Source of the DNA: Rikenellaceae bacterium UBA1749
GTDB taxonomy: Bacteria; Bacteroidota; Bacteroidia; Bacteroidales; Rikenellaceae
Assembly (NCBI GenBank): GCA_002315675.1
Contig: DCHP01000106.1
Span: 1-20,074 of the forward strand
Direction of reading: 5' to 3'
Length of the DNA stretch: 20,074 nt
Shown here: positions 7,722-15,395 of the stretch, one piece after another
Layout: each line of letters starts with the position of its first letter
Numbering within the stretch: the first letter of the stretch is position 1
The notes under the pieces: model-generated
Told to the model about the DNA's origin: nothing
What the model saw: the letters and a program-made list of their open reading frames with translations, nothing else
Database searches by the model: none
Made by a program: the position numbers and the translations under genes

Positions 7722-8710
7722 AACTGAAAGACATAATAGAAAATATCTGGAGACAAAAGATACTGGGTCTTTTCTTTATCATCGCCCTAACGCTTTGGTA
7801 CATGACAAAATTATCCGGGAGCTACACCACTGATATTATTATTCCGATAGAACTTGTAACAGAAAAGGAGAGCGGAGAATGGATAGAAAATCCATTGATA
7901 AAGGTAAAAGCAAATTGTCAGTCCGATGGAAGGACCATTCTGTCATACAGGATGAATCTCACCAACAGCATCCAGGTGCCTGTTTCCAAACTTGTCATTG
8001 ACAAGAAATCCAAGTATCAGTACTCCATCGAACTTGAATCTTTGGCCCGCGCAATCCAATCGCAGACAAAAGAGCTGAACATTAACTACATCAATGACAC
8101 TGTACCAACTTTCAACCTGGCCGAGACCAACACAAAGAAAGTTCCAATTATATCTGACATCAATATCTCATATGCGGCTCAGCATATGAATCCAACAGGA
8201 AAGATAATTTTAGGATTTGACAGTGTCACGGTCAAGGCACCAAGTATCATTCTGGACACAATCAATTCAATCAGGACCATTGAAGTCTGGTATAAAAACC
8301 TAAATCATCCCGTCAAATCAGACATTGCGCTTCTTATACCTGACAACATAGTATCAGATCACACAAAAGTGCCATACGAAATAAATGTTGAAAGATGTAC
8401 TCAGTATAAATTTACAATCGATGTTGCTTCCTCAAAGCCTGCAAGGCACGAATATTCAGGGAGAACCATCTTCCAGCAAATAGTAGCCGAAAAAAACAGC
8501 CTGACTGTAATACCTAAACAGGTAACGATATTCCTTAATATGCCTCTTAGTGCAGACACCAAGAAAAATGATATCAAGGCATATGTTGACTATAACAGCA
8601 GAAGTTCCTCACCGATATACGATGTAAAACTGGACCATTTACCAGAAGGCAGTGAAATAATCGCCATTGAACCACGCGTTGTAAATGTCTATAAGAATAT
8701 AAAGGATTAG
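7718..8710 (+). CDS. YbbR-like (CdaR-type) membrane-anchored protein
   Basis: A 330-residue protein with one N-terminal membrane segment (about 14-30, preceded by positive residues). A long extracytoplasmic region of repeated beta-rich YbbR-type modules follows, seen as recurring 'V-x-V-P-x-I' and 'I-x-V-K-A-P' stretches. In Firmicutes the related CdaR regulates the diadenylate cyclase CdaA; in Bacteroidetes the role is not established. Its start overlaps the stop of the radical SAM gene (ATGA), suggesting coupled translation, and coaE follows after 7 bp. YbbR next to coaE is a common Bacteroidales arrangement, which supports the assignment. Confidence 0.8.
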   Translation: MKLKDIIENIWRQKILGLFFIIALTLWYMTKLSGSYTTDIIIPIELVTEKESGEWIENPLIKVKANCQSDGRTILSYRMNLTNSIQVPVSKLVIDKKSKYQYSIELESLARAIQSQTKELNINYINDTVPTFNLAETNTKKVPIISDINISYAAQHMNPTGKIILGFDSVTVKAPSIILDTINSIRTIEVWYKNLNHPVKSDIALLIPDNIVSDHTKVPYEINVERCTQYKFTIDVASSKPARHEYSGRTIFQQIVAEKNSLTVIPKQVTIFLNMPLSADTKKNDIKAYVDYNSRSSSPIYDVKLDHLPEGSEIIAIEPRVVNVYKNIKD

Positions 8711-8717
8711 TCTTAAC

Positions 8718-9311
8718 ATGATCAAAGTAGCCATATCAGGACTGATAGGAGCTGGCAAAAGTACAGCAACAGATGTGTTCAAAACATTGGGGATCAGATG
8801 CTACAATTCTGATGTAATGGCAAAGATACTGATGAAGAACAAACTTCGTCCAGAAATTGAATTAATTCTAGGGAACGCTTCCTTTCTTCATGATGGCGAA
8901 TTGAACAGGGATTATATTGCGGGAAAAATATTTTCCGATGAATCATTGAGGCTTAAGCTCAACAGCATTGTACATCCGGCAGTGAAAGAAGACTTCATCA
9001 GATGGTCAGAGATGCAGAACAGCCCCTACTCTATCATTGAGACCGCACTGCTTCAGGAATCAGGTATCATAGATATCGTTGACAAGGTTATTCTTGTGAC
9101 TGCTGACGAGGAAGAACGTGTACAGAGAACAATACAACGTGACAATACCGACGAGGAATCTGTAAGGAGAAGGATAAAAGCGCAGACCATACAGTCCAGA
9201 CTATTGGATAGTGCAGACTACATTATTGACAATAGTGAAAACAGATTGATAATTCCTCAGATTTTAGAAATTCACAAAATAATTTTATCTTTGTGCTCGA
9301 ATAAAAAATAA
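8718..9311 (+). CDS. coaE: Dephospho-CoA kinase
   Basis: Catalyses the last step of coenzyme A synthesis, ATP-dependent phosphorylation of the 3'-hydroxyl of dephospho-CoA. It has 197 residues, typical for CoaE. The P-loop G8-L-I-G-A-G-K-S15 is at the N-terminus. 'NSDVMAK' near 30-36 and 'VHPAV' near 95-99 match the family's substrate-binding regions. 'R-x-x-x-D-N-x-x-E-E-x-x-x-R' at about 134-147 fits the lid. The 3' end of the coding sequence also contains a consensus -7 promoter element (9286-9293). Confidence 0.94.
   Translation: MIKVAISGLIGAGKSTATDVFKTLGIRCYNSDVMAKILMKNKLRPEIELILGNASFLHDGELNRDYIAGKIFSDESLRLKLNSIVHPAVKEDFIRWSEMQNSPYSIIETALLQESGIIDIVDKVILVTADEEERVQRTIQRDNTDEESVRRRIKAQTIQSRLLDSADYIIDNSENRLIIPQILEIHKIILSLCSNKK
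9286..9293 (+). promoter_or_regulatory. Internal promoter in the 3' end of coaE
   Basis: TATCTTTG matches TAnnTTTG exactly. A TTTT at 9262-9265, 20 bp upstream, can act as a near-consensus -33 element. The DUF5606 ATG is 25 bp downstream. It would let the DUF5606-aldolase pair be transcribed apart from, and more strongly than, the upstream operon. Confidence 0.55.
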
Positions 9312-9318
9312 CCCAATA

Positions 9319-9849
9319 ATGAAATTAAAAGAAATACTTTTCGTAACTGGTCAGCCTGGACTATTCCAGTATATAGCTCAGGGTCGCGGTGGAGTCATTG
9401 TTGAGAGCTTGCTAGATCATAAAAGAACTATGCTTGGTGCCTCTGCAAAAGTCAGCGCACTTGGTGACATCGCTATGTATACAACAGAAGAGGAAAAACC
9501 GCTGTCTGATATTCTACAGTCACTCTATGACAAGAACAAAGGGCCGCTTTCACTTACAAAGGATTCCTCAAACGAGGAACTTAGGACATTTATGGCAGAA
9601 GCCGTTCCTGGTTATGATGAAGAACGTGTACATAACTCGGATATCAAGAAACTTGTAAGTTGGTACAACTTGCTTGTGAATGCTGGAATGACAGATTTCA
9701 CAGTATCCCAGGATGAAGAAAGTGAACTTCCAGAAAAGAAGGAAGAAGTTCAGAAACAGAATATTGCTGTTTCAAAGCCTGCACCAAGGGCAACTTCCCA
9801 ATCAAAGGCAAAAACGCCTAAGAACACAACATCACGTAAATCACAATAA
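9319..9849 (+). CDS. DUF5606 domain protein
   Basis: A 176-residue cytoplasmic protein without signal peptide or membrane segment. Residues about 1-75 ('MKLKEILFVTGQPGLFQYIAQG...VESLLDHKR...ALGDIAMYTTEEE') match the Bacteroidetes-specific DUF5606 domain. A second conserved helical segment covers about 85-130, and the last ~45 residues are a Lys/Ser/Pro/Thr-rich, probably disordered tail. Function is unknown. It sits between coaE and the aldolase gene with only 13 bp to the latter, and shares the aldolase's biased codon use (many GTT, CTT, CGT), which suggests high expression. Confidence 0.8.
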   Translation: MKLKEILFVTGQPGLFQYIAQGRGGVIVESLLDHKRTMLGASAKVSALGDIAMYTTEEEKPLSDILQSLYDKNKGPLSLTKDSSNEELRTFMAEAVPGYDEERVHNSDIKKLVSWYNLLVNAGMTDFTVSQDEESELPEKKEEVQKQNIAVSKPAPRATSQSKAKTPKNTTSRKSQ

Positions 9850-9862
9850 ACAAAATAAAATC

Positions 9863-10855
9863 ATGGTATCTTACAAAGAATTAGGTCTTGTAAACACTCG
9901 CGAGATCTTCAAGAAAGCATACGATGGCGGATATGCTATCCCAGCTTTCAACTTCAACAACATGGAACAAATGCAGGCTATTATCCAGGCATGCGTTGAA
10001 AAATCATCACCAGTAATTCTTCAGGTATCAAGTGGTGCCCGTAAATATGCAAATCAGACACTGCTTCGTTACATGGCTCAGGGTGCTGTTGAATATGCAA
10101 AGGAACTTGGAAAGAATATTCCTATCGTTCTTCACCTGGACCATGGTGATACTTTTGAACTTTGCAAAAGTTGTATCGATATGGGGTTCTCTTCAGTTAT
10201 GATTGACGGAAGTAGTCATCCATACGAAGAAAATATCGAACTTACTCGTAAGGTTGTTGAGTACGCACACCAGCATGATGTAACTGTAGAGGGTGAACTT
10301 GGCGTTCTTGCAGGTGTTGAAGATGACGTTGTTGCAGAACAGAGCCACTATACAGATCCTGCAGAGGTTGAAGATTTCGTTAAACGTACAGGTGTAGATT
10401 CACTTGCTATTTCAATCGGAACTTCTCATGGTGCAAACAAATTCAAACCAGAACAGTGTACTCGTAACGAAGAAGGTATCCTTGTTCCACCAGAACTACG
10501 TTTCGACATCCTTGCTGAATGTGAAAAACGTATCCCTGGATTCCCTATCGTTCTTCATGGTTCTTCTTCAGTTCCTCAGGAATATGTTAAGGTTATCAAT
10601 ACTCATGGTGGCGCACTGAAGGATGCAGTTGGTATTCCTGAAGAACAGCTTCGTCGTGCAGCCAAAAGCGCTGTTTGCAAAATCAACATCGACTCAGATG
10701 GCCGTCTTGCTATGACAGCTGCAGTTCGTACAGTATTCACTGACAAGCCAGCTGAATTCGACCCACGTAAATATCTTGGCCCTGCTCGTGACGAGCTTAA
10801 GAAACTTTACATGCACAAGGTAGAGAATGTATTAGGTTCTGCTAACCAGGCTTAA
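9863..10855 (+). CDS. fba: Class II fructose-bisphosphate aldolase
   Basis: Cleaves fructose 1,6-bisphosphate to glyceraldehyde 3-phosphate and dihydroxyacetone phosphate in glycolysis, and runs the reverse in gluconeogenesis; Zn2+-dependent and cytosolic. From the ATG at 9863 it is 330 residues, beginning MVSYKELGLVNT, the family's usual start. The open frame extends 50 codons upstream, but that part overlaps the DUF5606 gene and is not homologous. Visible motifs are 'HLDHGD' (catalytic D93, zinc ligand H94), 'EGELG' (143-147), 'SIGTSHG' (zinc ligand H189), 'LHGSSS' (zinc ligand H232) and 'KINIDSD' near 273-279. Codon use is strongly biased, as in highly expressed genes. A hairpin terminator follows. 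Confidence 0.96.
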   Translation: MVSYKELGLVNTREIFKKAYDGGYAIPAFNFNNMEQMQAIIQACVEKSSPVILQVSSGARKYANQTLLRYMAQGAVEYAKELGKNIPIVLHLDHGDTFELCKSCIDMGFSSVMIDGSSHPYEENIELTRKVVEYAHQHDVTVEGELGVLAGVEDDVVAEQSHYTDPAEVEDFVKRTGVDSLAISIGTSHGANKFKPEQCTRNEEGILVPPELRFDILAECEKRIPGFPIVLHGSSSVPQEYVKVINTHGGALKDAVGIPEEQLRRAAKSAVCKINIDSDGRLAMTAAVRTVFTDKPAEFDPRKYLGPARDELKKLYMHKVENVLGSANQA

Positions 10856-10874
10856 TTACATCGTAAGTATCTAT

Positions 10875-10916
10875 AAAAAATAGATGGTTCATTTATGTGA
10901 ATCATCTATTTTTTTA
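10875..10916 (+). terminator. Intrinsic terminator of the aldolase gene
   Basis: A stem of about 17 bp (10875-10891 with 10898-10914) with one G-T wobble and a 6-base loop ends in a T tract. It starts 20 bp after the stop codon. Confidence 0.88.
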
Positions 10917-10967
10917 TACAGATTATCCTGGAAAGATATTCGAAAAAGGCTGATTCAGTCTGAATAT

Positions 10968-11525
10968 CTAATGGTAATAGATTACAAAGTCAAGGGTAAT
11001 GTAAAAGGCAACATAAAAGGCAAAAATAAATTTGCATCCCGTTCCAAGATAAAAACTCAAAGCAGATCCTATTGTATTAAGAAAAAGCTTTCTTGGATTT
11101 TTCTGTCTGTCAGCAAGTTCTCCTATAAAAGCACCCAGAAGAGAAATGACAAACATTCCTATCAGGAACAATTTCTTGTCAGCTATCAGATTGAAACTTA
11201 TAAGGTCATATTTTGGAGAACAACATGATAGAAGCAGAAGGGCTGAGACAAAAACGGTTGAAATTGTTGCACCGAGTTCGGCTTTTCTGCTGCCACCTAT
11301 GTTCTGGCGCACTTGTTGAGGTACGAAAAAGTTAATAGCCACTACTACAATTGTAACTATCAAATAAATCCATAACATATCAACGGTAACATAGCAGTAT
11401 TCACACCAATATGCCAGCCATATAGCAACATATGAGAAAGCAGGTCCTGGGACAGGACGGACAAAAGCACCTATCAGTCCTATGAGTGAGACAATCAAGG
11501 CGGCTATCAGCAGAAATTCATGCAT
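10968..11525 (-). CDS. DUF456 family membrane protein
   Basis: A 185-residue integral membrane protein with about five hydrophobic segments (roughly 4-20, 28-45, 50-67, 87-100, 118-140 and a C-terminal one). It has the glycine-rich 'PVPGPAFSYVAIW' near the N-terminus and 'GGSRKAELGATIS' in the middle, both characteristic of DUF456. The C-terminal 'GAFIGELA' followed by a Lys/Arg cluster is also typical. The molecular function of the family is unknown. It is probably co-transcribed with the DUF2027 gene 22 bp upstream. Confidence 0.82.
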   Translation of the reverse strand: MHEFLLIAALIVSLIGLIGAFVRPVPGPAFSYVAIWLAYWCEYCYVTVDMLWIYLIVTIVVVAINFFVPQQVRQNIGGSRKAELGATISTVFVSALLLLSCCSPKYDLISFNLIADKKLFLIGMFVISLLGAFIGELADRQKNPRKLFLNTIGSALSFYLGTGCKFIFAFYVAFYITLDFVIYYH

Positions 11526-11547
11526 CGTATCTTATCTATTATTGCGG

Positions 11548-12378
11548 TTATTTCACATTAGCTATCAATGAATACTCTATTGACGGCTTATCGAAATAAT
11601 CATTTTCCACATAATTCTTATTCTTGACAAATTTAAGAGGATGAAGTTCCAGTTTCCCAGAGGCACCATCTACAGGAATAAATTTTTTAGGCTTGTATGG
11701 CAGAATGGACACCTGCAACTGAATAATTTCATTCAGTTGTTTGCGCTGGAAAGAAGAAATTTGAATCTTGGAGTCATTTTCCATCTCCCCGATCGAAATA
11801 ATTTCAACATACCTCTGCTCTTTCCATATTCCAATATTATAATATAGTCGGTAACTACTGTCATTTACAAGATACATATCCAAATTACTCTTTTCAGGCT
11901 GCATAGTGTCATCTGATGGCACAAAAAGCAAGGAGACCTTACAGTCTGTCACATCAAAAGGTACCTCTGGTTCTTCCGCATCTTGAGAAGCATTCTGATT
12001 CTTTTTGCCGACTATCTGAGAATAGAATTCCTCCAATGCAACGTTATTATTGGATTTTCTCTTTGGAAGTTCAATGGGATCATCCTCCCATTCACTTTCA
12101 AGTGAGATTTTTCCATATACCGGACCACGATATTCGCGGGGTTTGTTCTGCTGTTTCTTATCTCCGCGATGACCGCGTATTTCTTCTTTTTCCTCACCTC
12201 CCATAATACGGAAGGCTTTCTTTTCTTCGTCTACTGCAACTACTACCAATTCCGAAACCTGAGTCGGTATTTCAAATCCGTCAACGTCAACCATAGCCAG
12301 TCCATGAACGATACTTTTGACTATGCCTGAGCGCGTATCAGACAGAAATTTAACTCTATCACCTACTTTTATCACCAT
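11548..12378 (-). CDS. DUF2027 domain protein lacking the usual Smr domain
   Basis: A 276-residue soluble protein. Residues 1-50 ('VGDRVKFLSDTRSGIVKSIVHGLAMVDVDGFEIP') form a KOW/SH3-like beta module. A charged linker follows at about 55-115, and from about 140 to 260 comes the DUF2027 region ('VSLLFVP...DMYLVNDSSYRLYYNIGI...IQVSILPYKPKKF'). As I recall the family, a C-terminal Smr (MutS2-type endonuclease) domain normally follows. Here the protein stops right after the DUF2027 part ('IEYSLIANVK') and the next gene begins 22 bp later, so no Smr domain or remnant can fit. It may have a structural or nucleic-acid-associated role without nuclease activity; this is inference. Confidence 0.75.
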   Translation of the reverse strand: MVIKVGDRVKFLSDTRSGIVKSIVHGLAMVDVDGFEIPTQVSELVVVAVDEEKKAFRIMGGEEKEEIRGHRGDKKQQNKPREYRGPVYGKISLESEWEDDPIELPKRKSNNNVALEEFYSQIVGKKNQNASQDAEEPEVPFDVTDCKVSLLFVPSDDTMQPEKSNLDMYLVNDSSYRLYYNIGIWKEQRYVEIISIGEMENDSKIQISSFQRKQLNEIIQLQVSILPYKPKKFIPVDGASGKLELHPLKFVKNKNYVENDYFDKPSIEYSLIANVK

Positions 12379-12387
12379 AATTTTTGT

Positions 12388-12395
12388 TAAGTTTG
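12388..12395 (+). promoter_or_regulatory. -7 promoter element of queA-ygiQ-pepD
   Basis: TAAGTTTG matches TAnnTTTG. It is 19 bp before the queA ATG at 12415, giving a very short leader. It lies just before an opposed element at 12398-12405. Confidence 0.55.
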
Positions 12396-12397
12396 TA

Positions 12398-12405
12398 CAA
12401 AATTA
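12398..12405 (-). promoter_or_regulatory. -7 promoter element of the DUF2027-DUF456 pair
   Basis: CAAAATTA on the plus strand reads TAATTTTG on the minus strand, matching TAnnTTTG. It is 19 bp before the DUF2027 ATG. The two -7 elements are symmetric in the 36-bp divergent spacer, so the upstream part of each promoter lies inside the other gene's coding start. Confidence 0.55.
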
Positions 12406-12414
12406 GAAAAATAG

Positions 12415-13581
12415 ATGTTAACTCCGATAAATATTTCAGATTTCACATATGACCTTCCAAACGAAAGAATAGCAAAATATCCCTTGGAGGAAAGGGACAG
12501 TTCCAAATTACTGGTATTCAAGGATGGTCAGATATCTCAGGATATTTTCAGGAATATCAGAAATTACATACCAACCAGTTCAACCCTGGTATTCAACAAT
12601 ACCAAGGTAATCAGAGCAAGACTATTCTTTATCAAGCCTACTGGCGCTCATATTGAGATACTATGTCTCGAACCTCATGAACCTGCCTCGTACGAGGAAG
12701 CATTTTCAAAGAAAACAACTTCGTCATGGAAATGCGTTATCGGAGGAGCCAAGAAATTCAATCGTCCAATCTACCTACAATGGGATGGGAATACATTAAC
12801 AGCTGAAAGGGAGGCAGAAGATATCGTTCGTTTTACATGGAATACGGATGACACTTTCGGAGAACTTCTTGAAAAGCTTGGCAAGACGCCTATTCCCCCA
12901 TATCTAAGAAGGGAGAGCGAAGATATTGACGTCTTAAGATATCAGACTACATATGCAATTCATGATGGTTCAGTTGCAGCTCCAACAGCGGGACTTCATT
13001 TCACAAAAGAGATTCTCGGAAAATTCAATCAGAGATATCCTGTCACTTTGCATGTCGGTGCAGGAACATTTCTCCCTGTAAAGGAGAAGGATGCAACAAG
13101 GCATCCAATGCATAGGGAATACATAGAAGTTAATGTGGATGACCTTGAACATATCGCAAAGGCACAGGGCAACATTACTGCAGTCGGAACAACTTCCTTA
13201 AGGACACTGGAATCCCTTGCAGTTCTTGGGCAAAGAGTTATCTTAACAGGAGATGCATACCCGGACACAGTAATAGGACAATATGAAGGATATGATTTCA
13301 AAACAGAAGGGAATGAATTGATGGAGCTATACAGATGGTCAAAAGAAAAAGGTATTAAAAGAATACTGTCATCGACCCAGATTATGATAACGCCATCATA
13401 CAGGCTCCGAACAATAAGCGGTATTATCACAAATTTTCACCAGCCACAGTCAACACTTCTTCTGCTTATAGGAGCGGTAGTCGGAGACAGGTGGAGGGAA
13501 ATCTATAGATACGCCCTTGAAAATGATTTCAGATTCCTTTCATACGGAGACAGTTCATATCTTCAACTTGAGAAAAAGTAA
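12415..13581 (+). CDS. queA: S-adenosylmethionine:tRNA ribosyltransferase-isomerase
   Basis: Transfers and isomerises the ribose of SAM onto 7-aminomethyl-7-deazaguanine in tRNA, giving epoxyqueuosine in the queuosine pathway. Family motifs are clear: 'FNNTKVIRARL' (residues ~60-70), 'YQTTYAIHDGSVAAPTAGLHFT' (~180-202), 'TLHVGAGTFLPVK' (~214-226), 'AVGTTSLRTLES' (~256-267) and 'ITNFHQPQSTLLLLIGA' (~343-359). At 388 residues it is longer than the ~350-residue common form. The extra length is partly in a region around 83-112 and partly near 290-315. Some Bacteroidetes have two QueA-like genes, and this could be the longer paralogue. The ygiQ gene follows after 11 bp. Confidence 0.92.
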   Translation: MLTPINISDFTYDLPNERIAKYPLEERDSSKLLVFKDGQISQDIFRNIRNYIPTSSTLVFNNTKVIRARLFFIKPTGAHIEILCLEPHEPASYEEAFSKKTTSSWKCVIGGAKKFNRPIYLQWDGNTLTAEREAEDIVRFTWNTDDTFGELLEKLGKTPIPPYLRRESEDIDVLRYQTTYAIHDGSVAAPTAGLHFTKEILGKFNQRYPVTLHVGAGTFLPVKEKDATRHPMHREYIEVNVDDLEHIAKAQGNITAVGTTSLRTLESLAVLGQRVILTGDAYPDTVIGQYEGYDFKTEGNELMELYRWSKEKGIKRILSSTQIMITPSYRLRTISGIITNFHQPQSTLLLLIGAVVGDRWREIYRYALENDFRFLSYGDSSYLQLEKK

Positions 13582-13592
13582 CCATCCTAACA

Positions 13593-15395
13593 ATGAAAAC
13601 AGACCCGAGATTTCTACCTACATCCAAGAAAGAAATTGAGATCAGAGGATGGGACTATGTAGATGTAGTCCTGTTTTCTGGAGATGCTTATATAGACCAT
13701 CCATCTTTCGGGACTGCAGTCATCGGCCGTACATTAGAGGCTGAAGGACTACGTGTTGCTATAGTTCCTCAACCAAATTGGAGGGATGACCTCAGGGATT
13801 TTACAAAGTTCGGCAAACCCAGGCTTTTTTTCGCTGTTACGGCAGGAGCTATGGATTCCATGGTCAACAAATACACTGCCACAAAAAGATTAAGATCCGA
13901 AGATGCGTACACACCAGATGGAAGAGTTGATATGCGTCCGGACTACCCCACCATCACATACACTTCCATTCTCAAAAAATTATATCCTGACTCAATGGTA
14001 ATAATCGGCGGCATCGAAGCATCACTAAGAAGACTCACCCACTATGATTACTGGCAGGATAGACTAAGACCATCATTTCTTATTGAAAGCGGAGCTGATA
14101 TACTGGTTTATGGCATGGGCGAAAAGACAATGGCTGAAATCGCCAGAAGAATTCCAGAAAAGAAGGAAATAAGCGACCTCAGACAACTTTCATACATATC
14201 CTCCACCAGACCAGCGGAGCATGAAAGCTGGAAAACTATAGAACTTAATTCATTTGAGCAGTGTCTGAAAAGCAAAAAGGACTATGCTGAAAACTTCAGA
14301 CTATTTGAAAATGAAACAGCAAGTATGACACCTGCACGCCTGATTGAAAAAGTAGAAGACAAGTGGGTAGTTGTCAATCCTGCTTATCCCTATTTTACTG
14401 AGGAAGAAATGGACAGGACTTTCTCTCTACCATACACAAGACTACCACACCCAAGATACGATGGGAAAAGTATTTCAGCGTATGAAATGATAAAAAACTC
14501 TGTCAACATACACAGAGGATGTTTTGGTGGATGCAGTTTCTGTGCTATTTCCGCGCATCAGGGCAAGCATATATCAAGCAGAAGTGAGAAATCCATTCTG
14601 GAGGAAGTAAAATCATTGTCAAGAAATCCTGAATTCAAGGGAACATTATCAGACATCGGAGGTCCATCTGCAAATATGTGGAGAATGGGAGGAAAGGACA
14701 AATCCATATGCATGAACTGTAGACGTCATAGTTGTCTTTTCCCTAAAAAATGTCTAAATTTACAAGACAGCCATGGGCCGCTTCTTGATTTATACAGGAA
14801 AATAGAGAGAGTTGATGGAATAAAGCATTTCTATATTGGAAGTGGCATAAGATATGACTTGTTTGACGGGAAGACTCCATACCTTGAAGAGGTTGTAACA
14901 AGACACACAAGCGGCAGGCTGAAAGTTGCACCGGAACATACAGAAGATGATGTCCTTAAATTGATGCGCAAATCTTCATGGAATTTATTTCTTAATCTTC
15001 AGAAAGATTTCCACCGGATTTGCGACAAACATGGGCTACCATACCAATTGGTTCCGTATTTTATTTCAGCACATCCCGGTTGTAGTCTTCGACAGATGAC
15101 CGAACTGCAGAAAAAAGTTGAAAATCTCAAACTCCATATTGAACCGGTACAAGACTTTACGCCAACTCCTATGACACTAAGTACTACAATGTACTATACA
15201 GGAATTGATCCCTATAGTGGCGAAAAGGTATATGTAGACAGGGACATCAAATCGAAAAACACACAGAAAGAATTATTCTTTACAAAAAAAAATAGCTATG
15301 GAAATAAAAGAATTAGCTCCAAAGGAAGTATGGGAACAGTTCGCAGAGATATGCAAAATACCCCATCCAAGTTTTCACGAAGAAAAAGTCATTGA
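13593..15395 (+). CDS. ygiQ: YgiQ family radical SAM protein (UPF0313)
   Basis: A 600-residue protein as annotated. The N-terminal ~190 residues form the cobalamin-binding-like domain typical of YgiQ ('DVVLFSGDAYIDHPSFG', 'GGIEASLRRL'). The radical SAM cluster is C310-x3-C314-x2-C317, and an extra Cys group follows (C373, C376, C381, C387). 'KVAPEH' and 'PVQDFTPTP' near the C-terminus are family signatures. The reaction is not known. The last 33 codons of this frame lie after an A9 tract (15284-15292) and overlap pepD by 98 bp. A -1 shift at the tract would instead end the protein at the TAG at 15293-15295, two bases before the pepD ATG, giving 568 residues. Both readings are possible; the core of the protein is not affected. 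Confidence 0.9.
   Translation: MKTDPRFLPTSKKEIEIRGWDYVDVVLFSGDAYIDHPSFGTAVIGRTLEAEGLRVAIVPQPNWRDDLRDFTKFGKPRLFFAVTAGAMDSMVNKYTATKRLRSEDAYTPDGRVDMRPDYPTITYTSILKKLYPDSMVIIGGIEASLRRLTHYDYWQDRLRPSFLIESGADILVYGMGEKTMAEIARRIPEKKEISDLRQLSYISSTRPAEHESWKTIELNSFEQCLKSKKDYAENFRLFENETASMTPARLIEKVEDKWVVVNPAYPYFTEEEMDRTFSLPYTRLPHPRYDGKSISAYEMIKNSVNIHRGCFGGCSFCAISAHQGKHISSRSEKSILEEVKSLSRNPEFKGTLSDIGGPSANMWRMGGKDKSICMNCRRHSCLFPKKCLNLQDSHGPLLDLYRKIERVDGIKHFYIGSGIRYDLFDGKTPYLEEVVTRHTSGRLKVAPEHTEDDVLKLMRKSSWNLFLNLQKDFHRICDKHGLPYQLVPYFISAHPGCSLRQMTELQKKVENLKLHIEPVQDFTPTPMTLSTTMYYTGIDPYSGEKVYVDRDIKSKNTQKELFFTKKNSYGNKRISSKGSMGTVRRDMQNTPSKFSRRKSH
15284..15292 (+). other. A9 tract with in-frame slippery heptamer at the ygiQ-pepD junction
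   Basis: Nine consecutive A follow ACA within ygiQ codons. In the ygiQ frame the first seven read A_AAA_AAA, a classic -1 ribosomal slip site, and such runs also cause RNA polymerase slippage and DNA indels. A -1 shift (or one extra A) leads directly to TAG at 15293, next to the pepD ATG at 15298. No obvious stimulatory hairpin was checked beyond reading by eye. Confidence 0.5.

Noticed and set aside
9713..9862. Upstream extension of the aldolase open frame
   Set aside because: These 50 codons overlap the DUF5606 gene, are Lys/Arg/Gln-rich shadow sequence, and the family start MVSYKELGL begins at the ATG at 9863.
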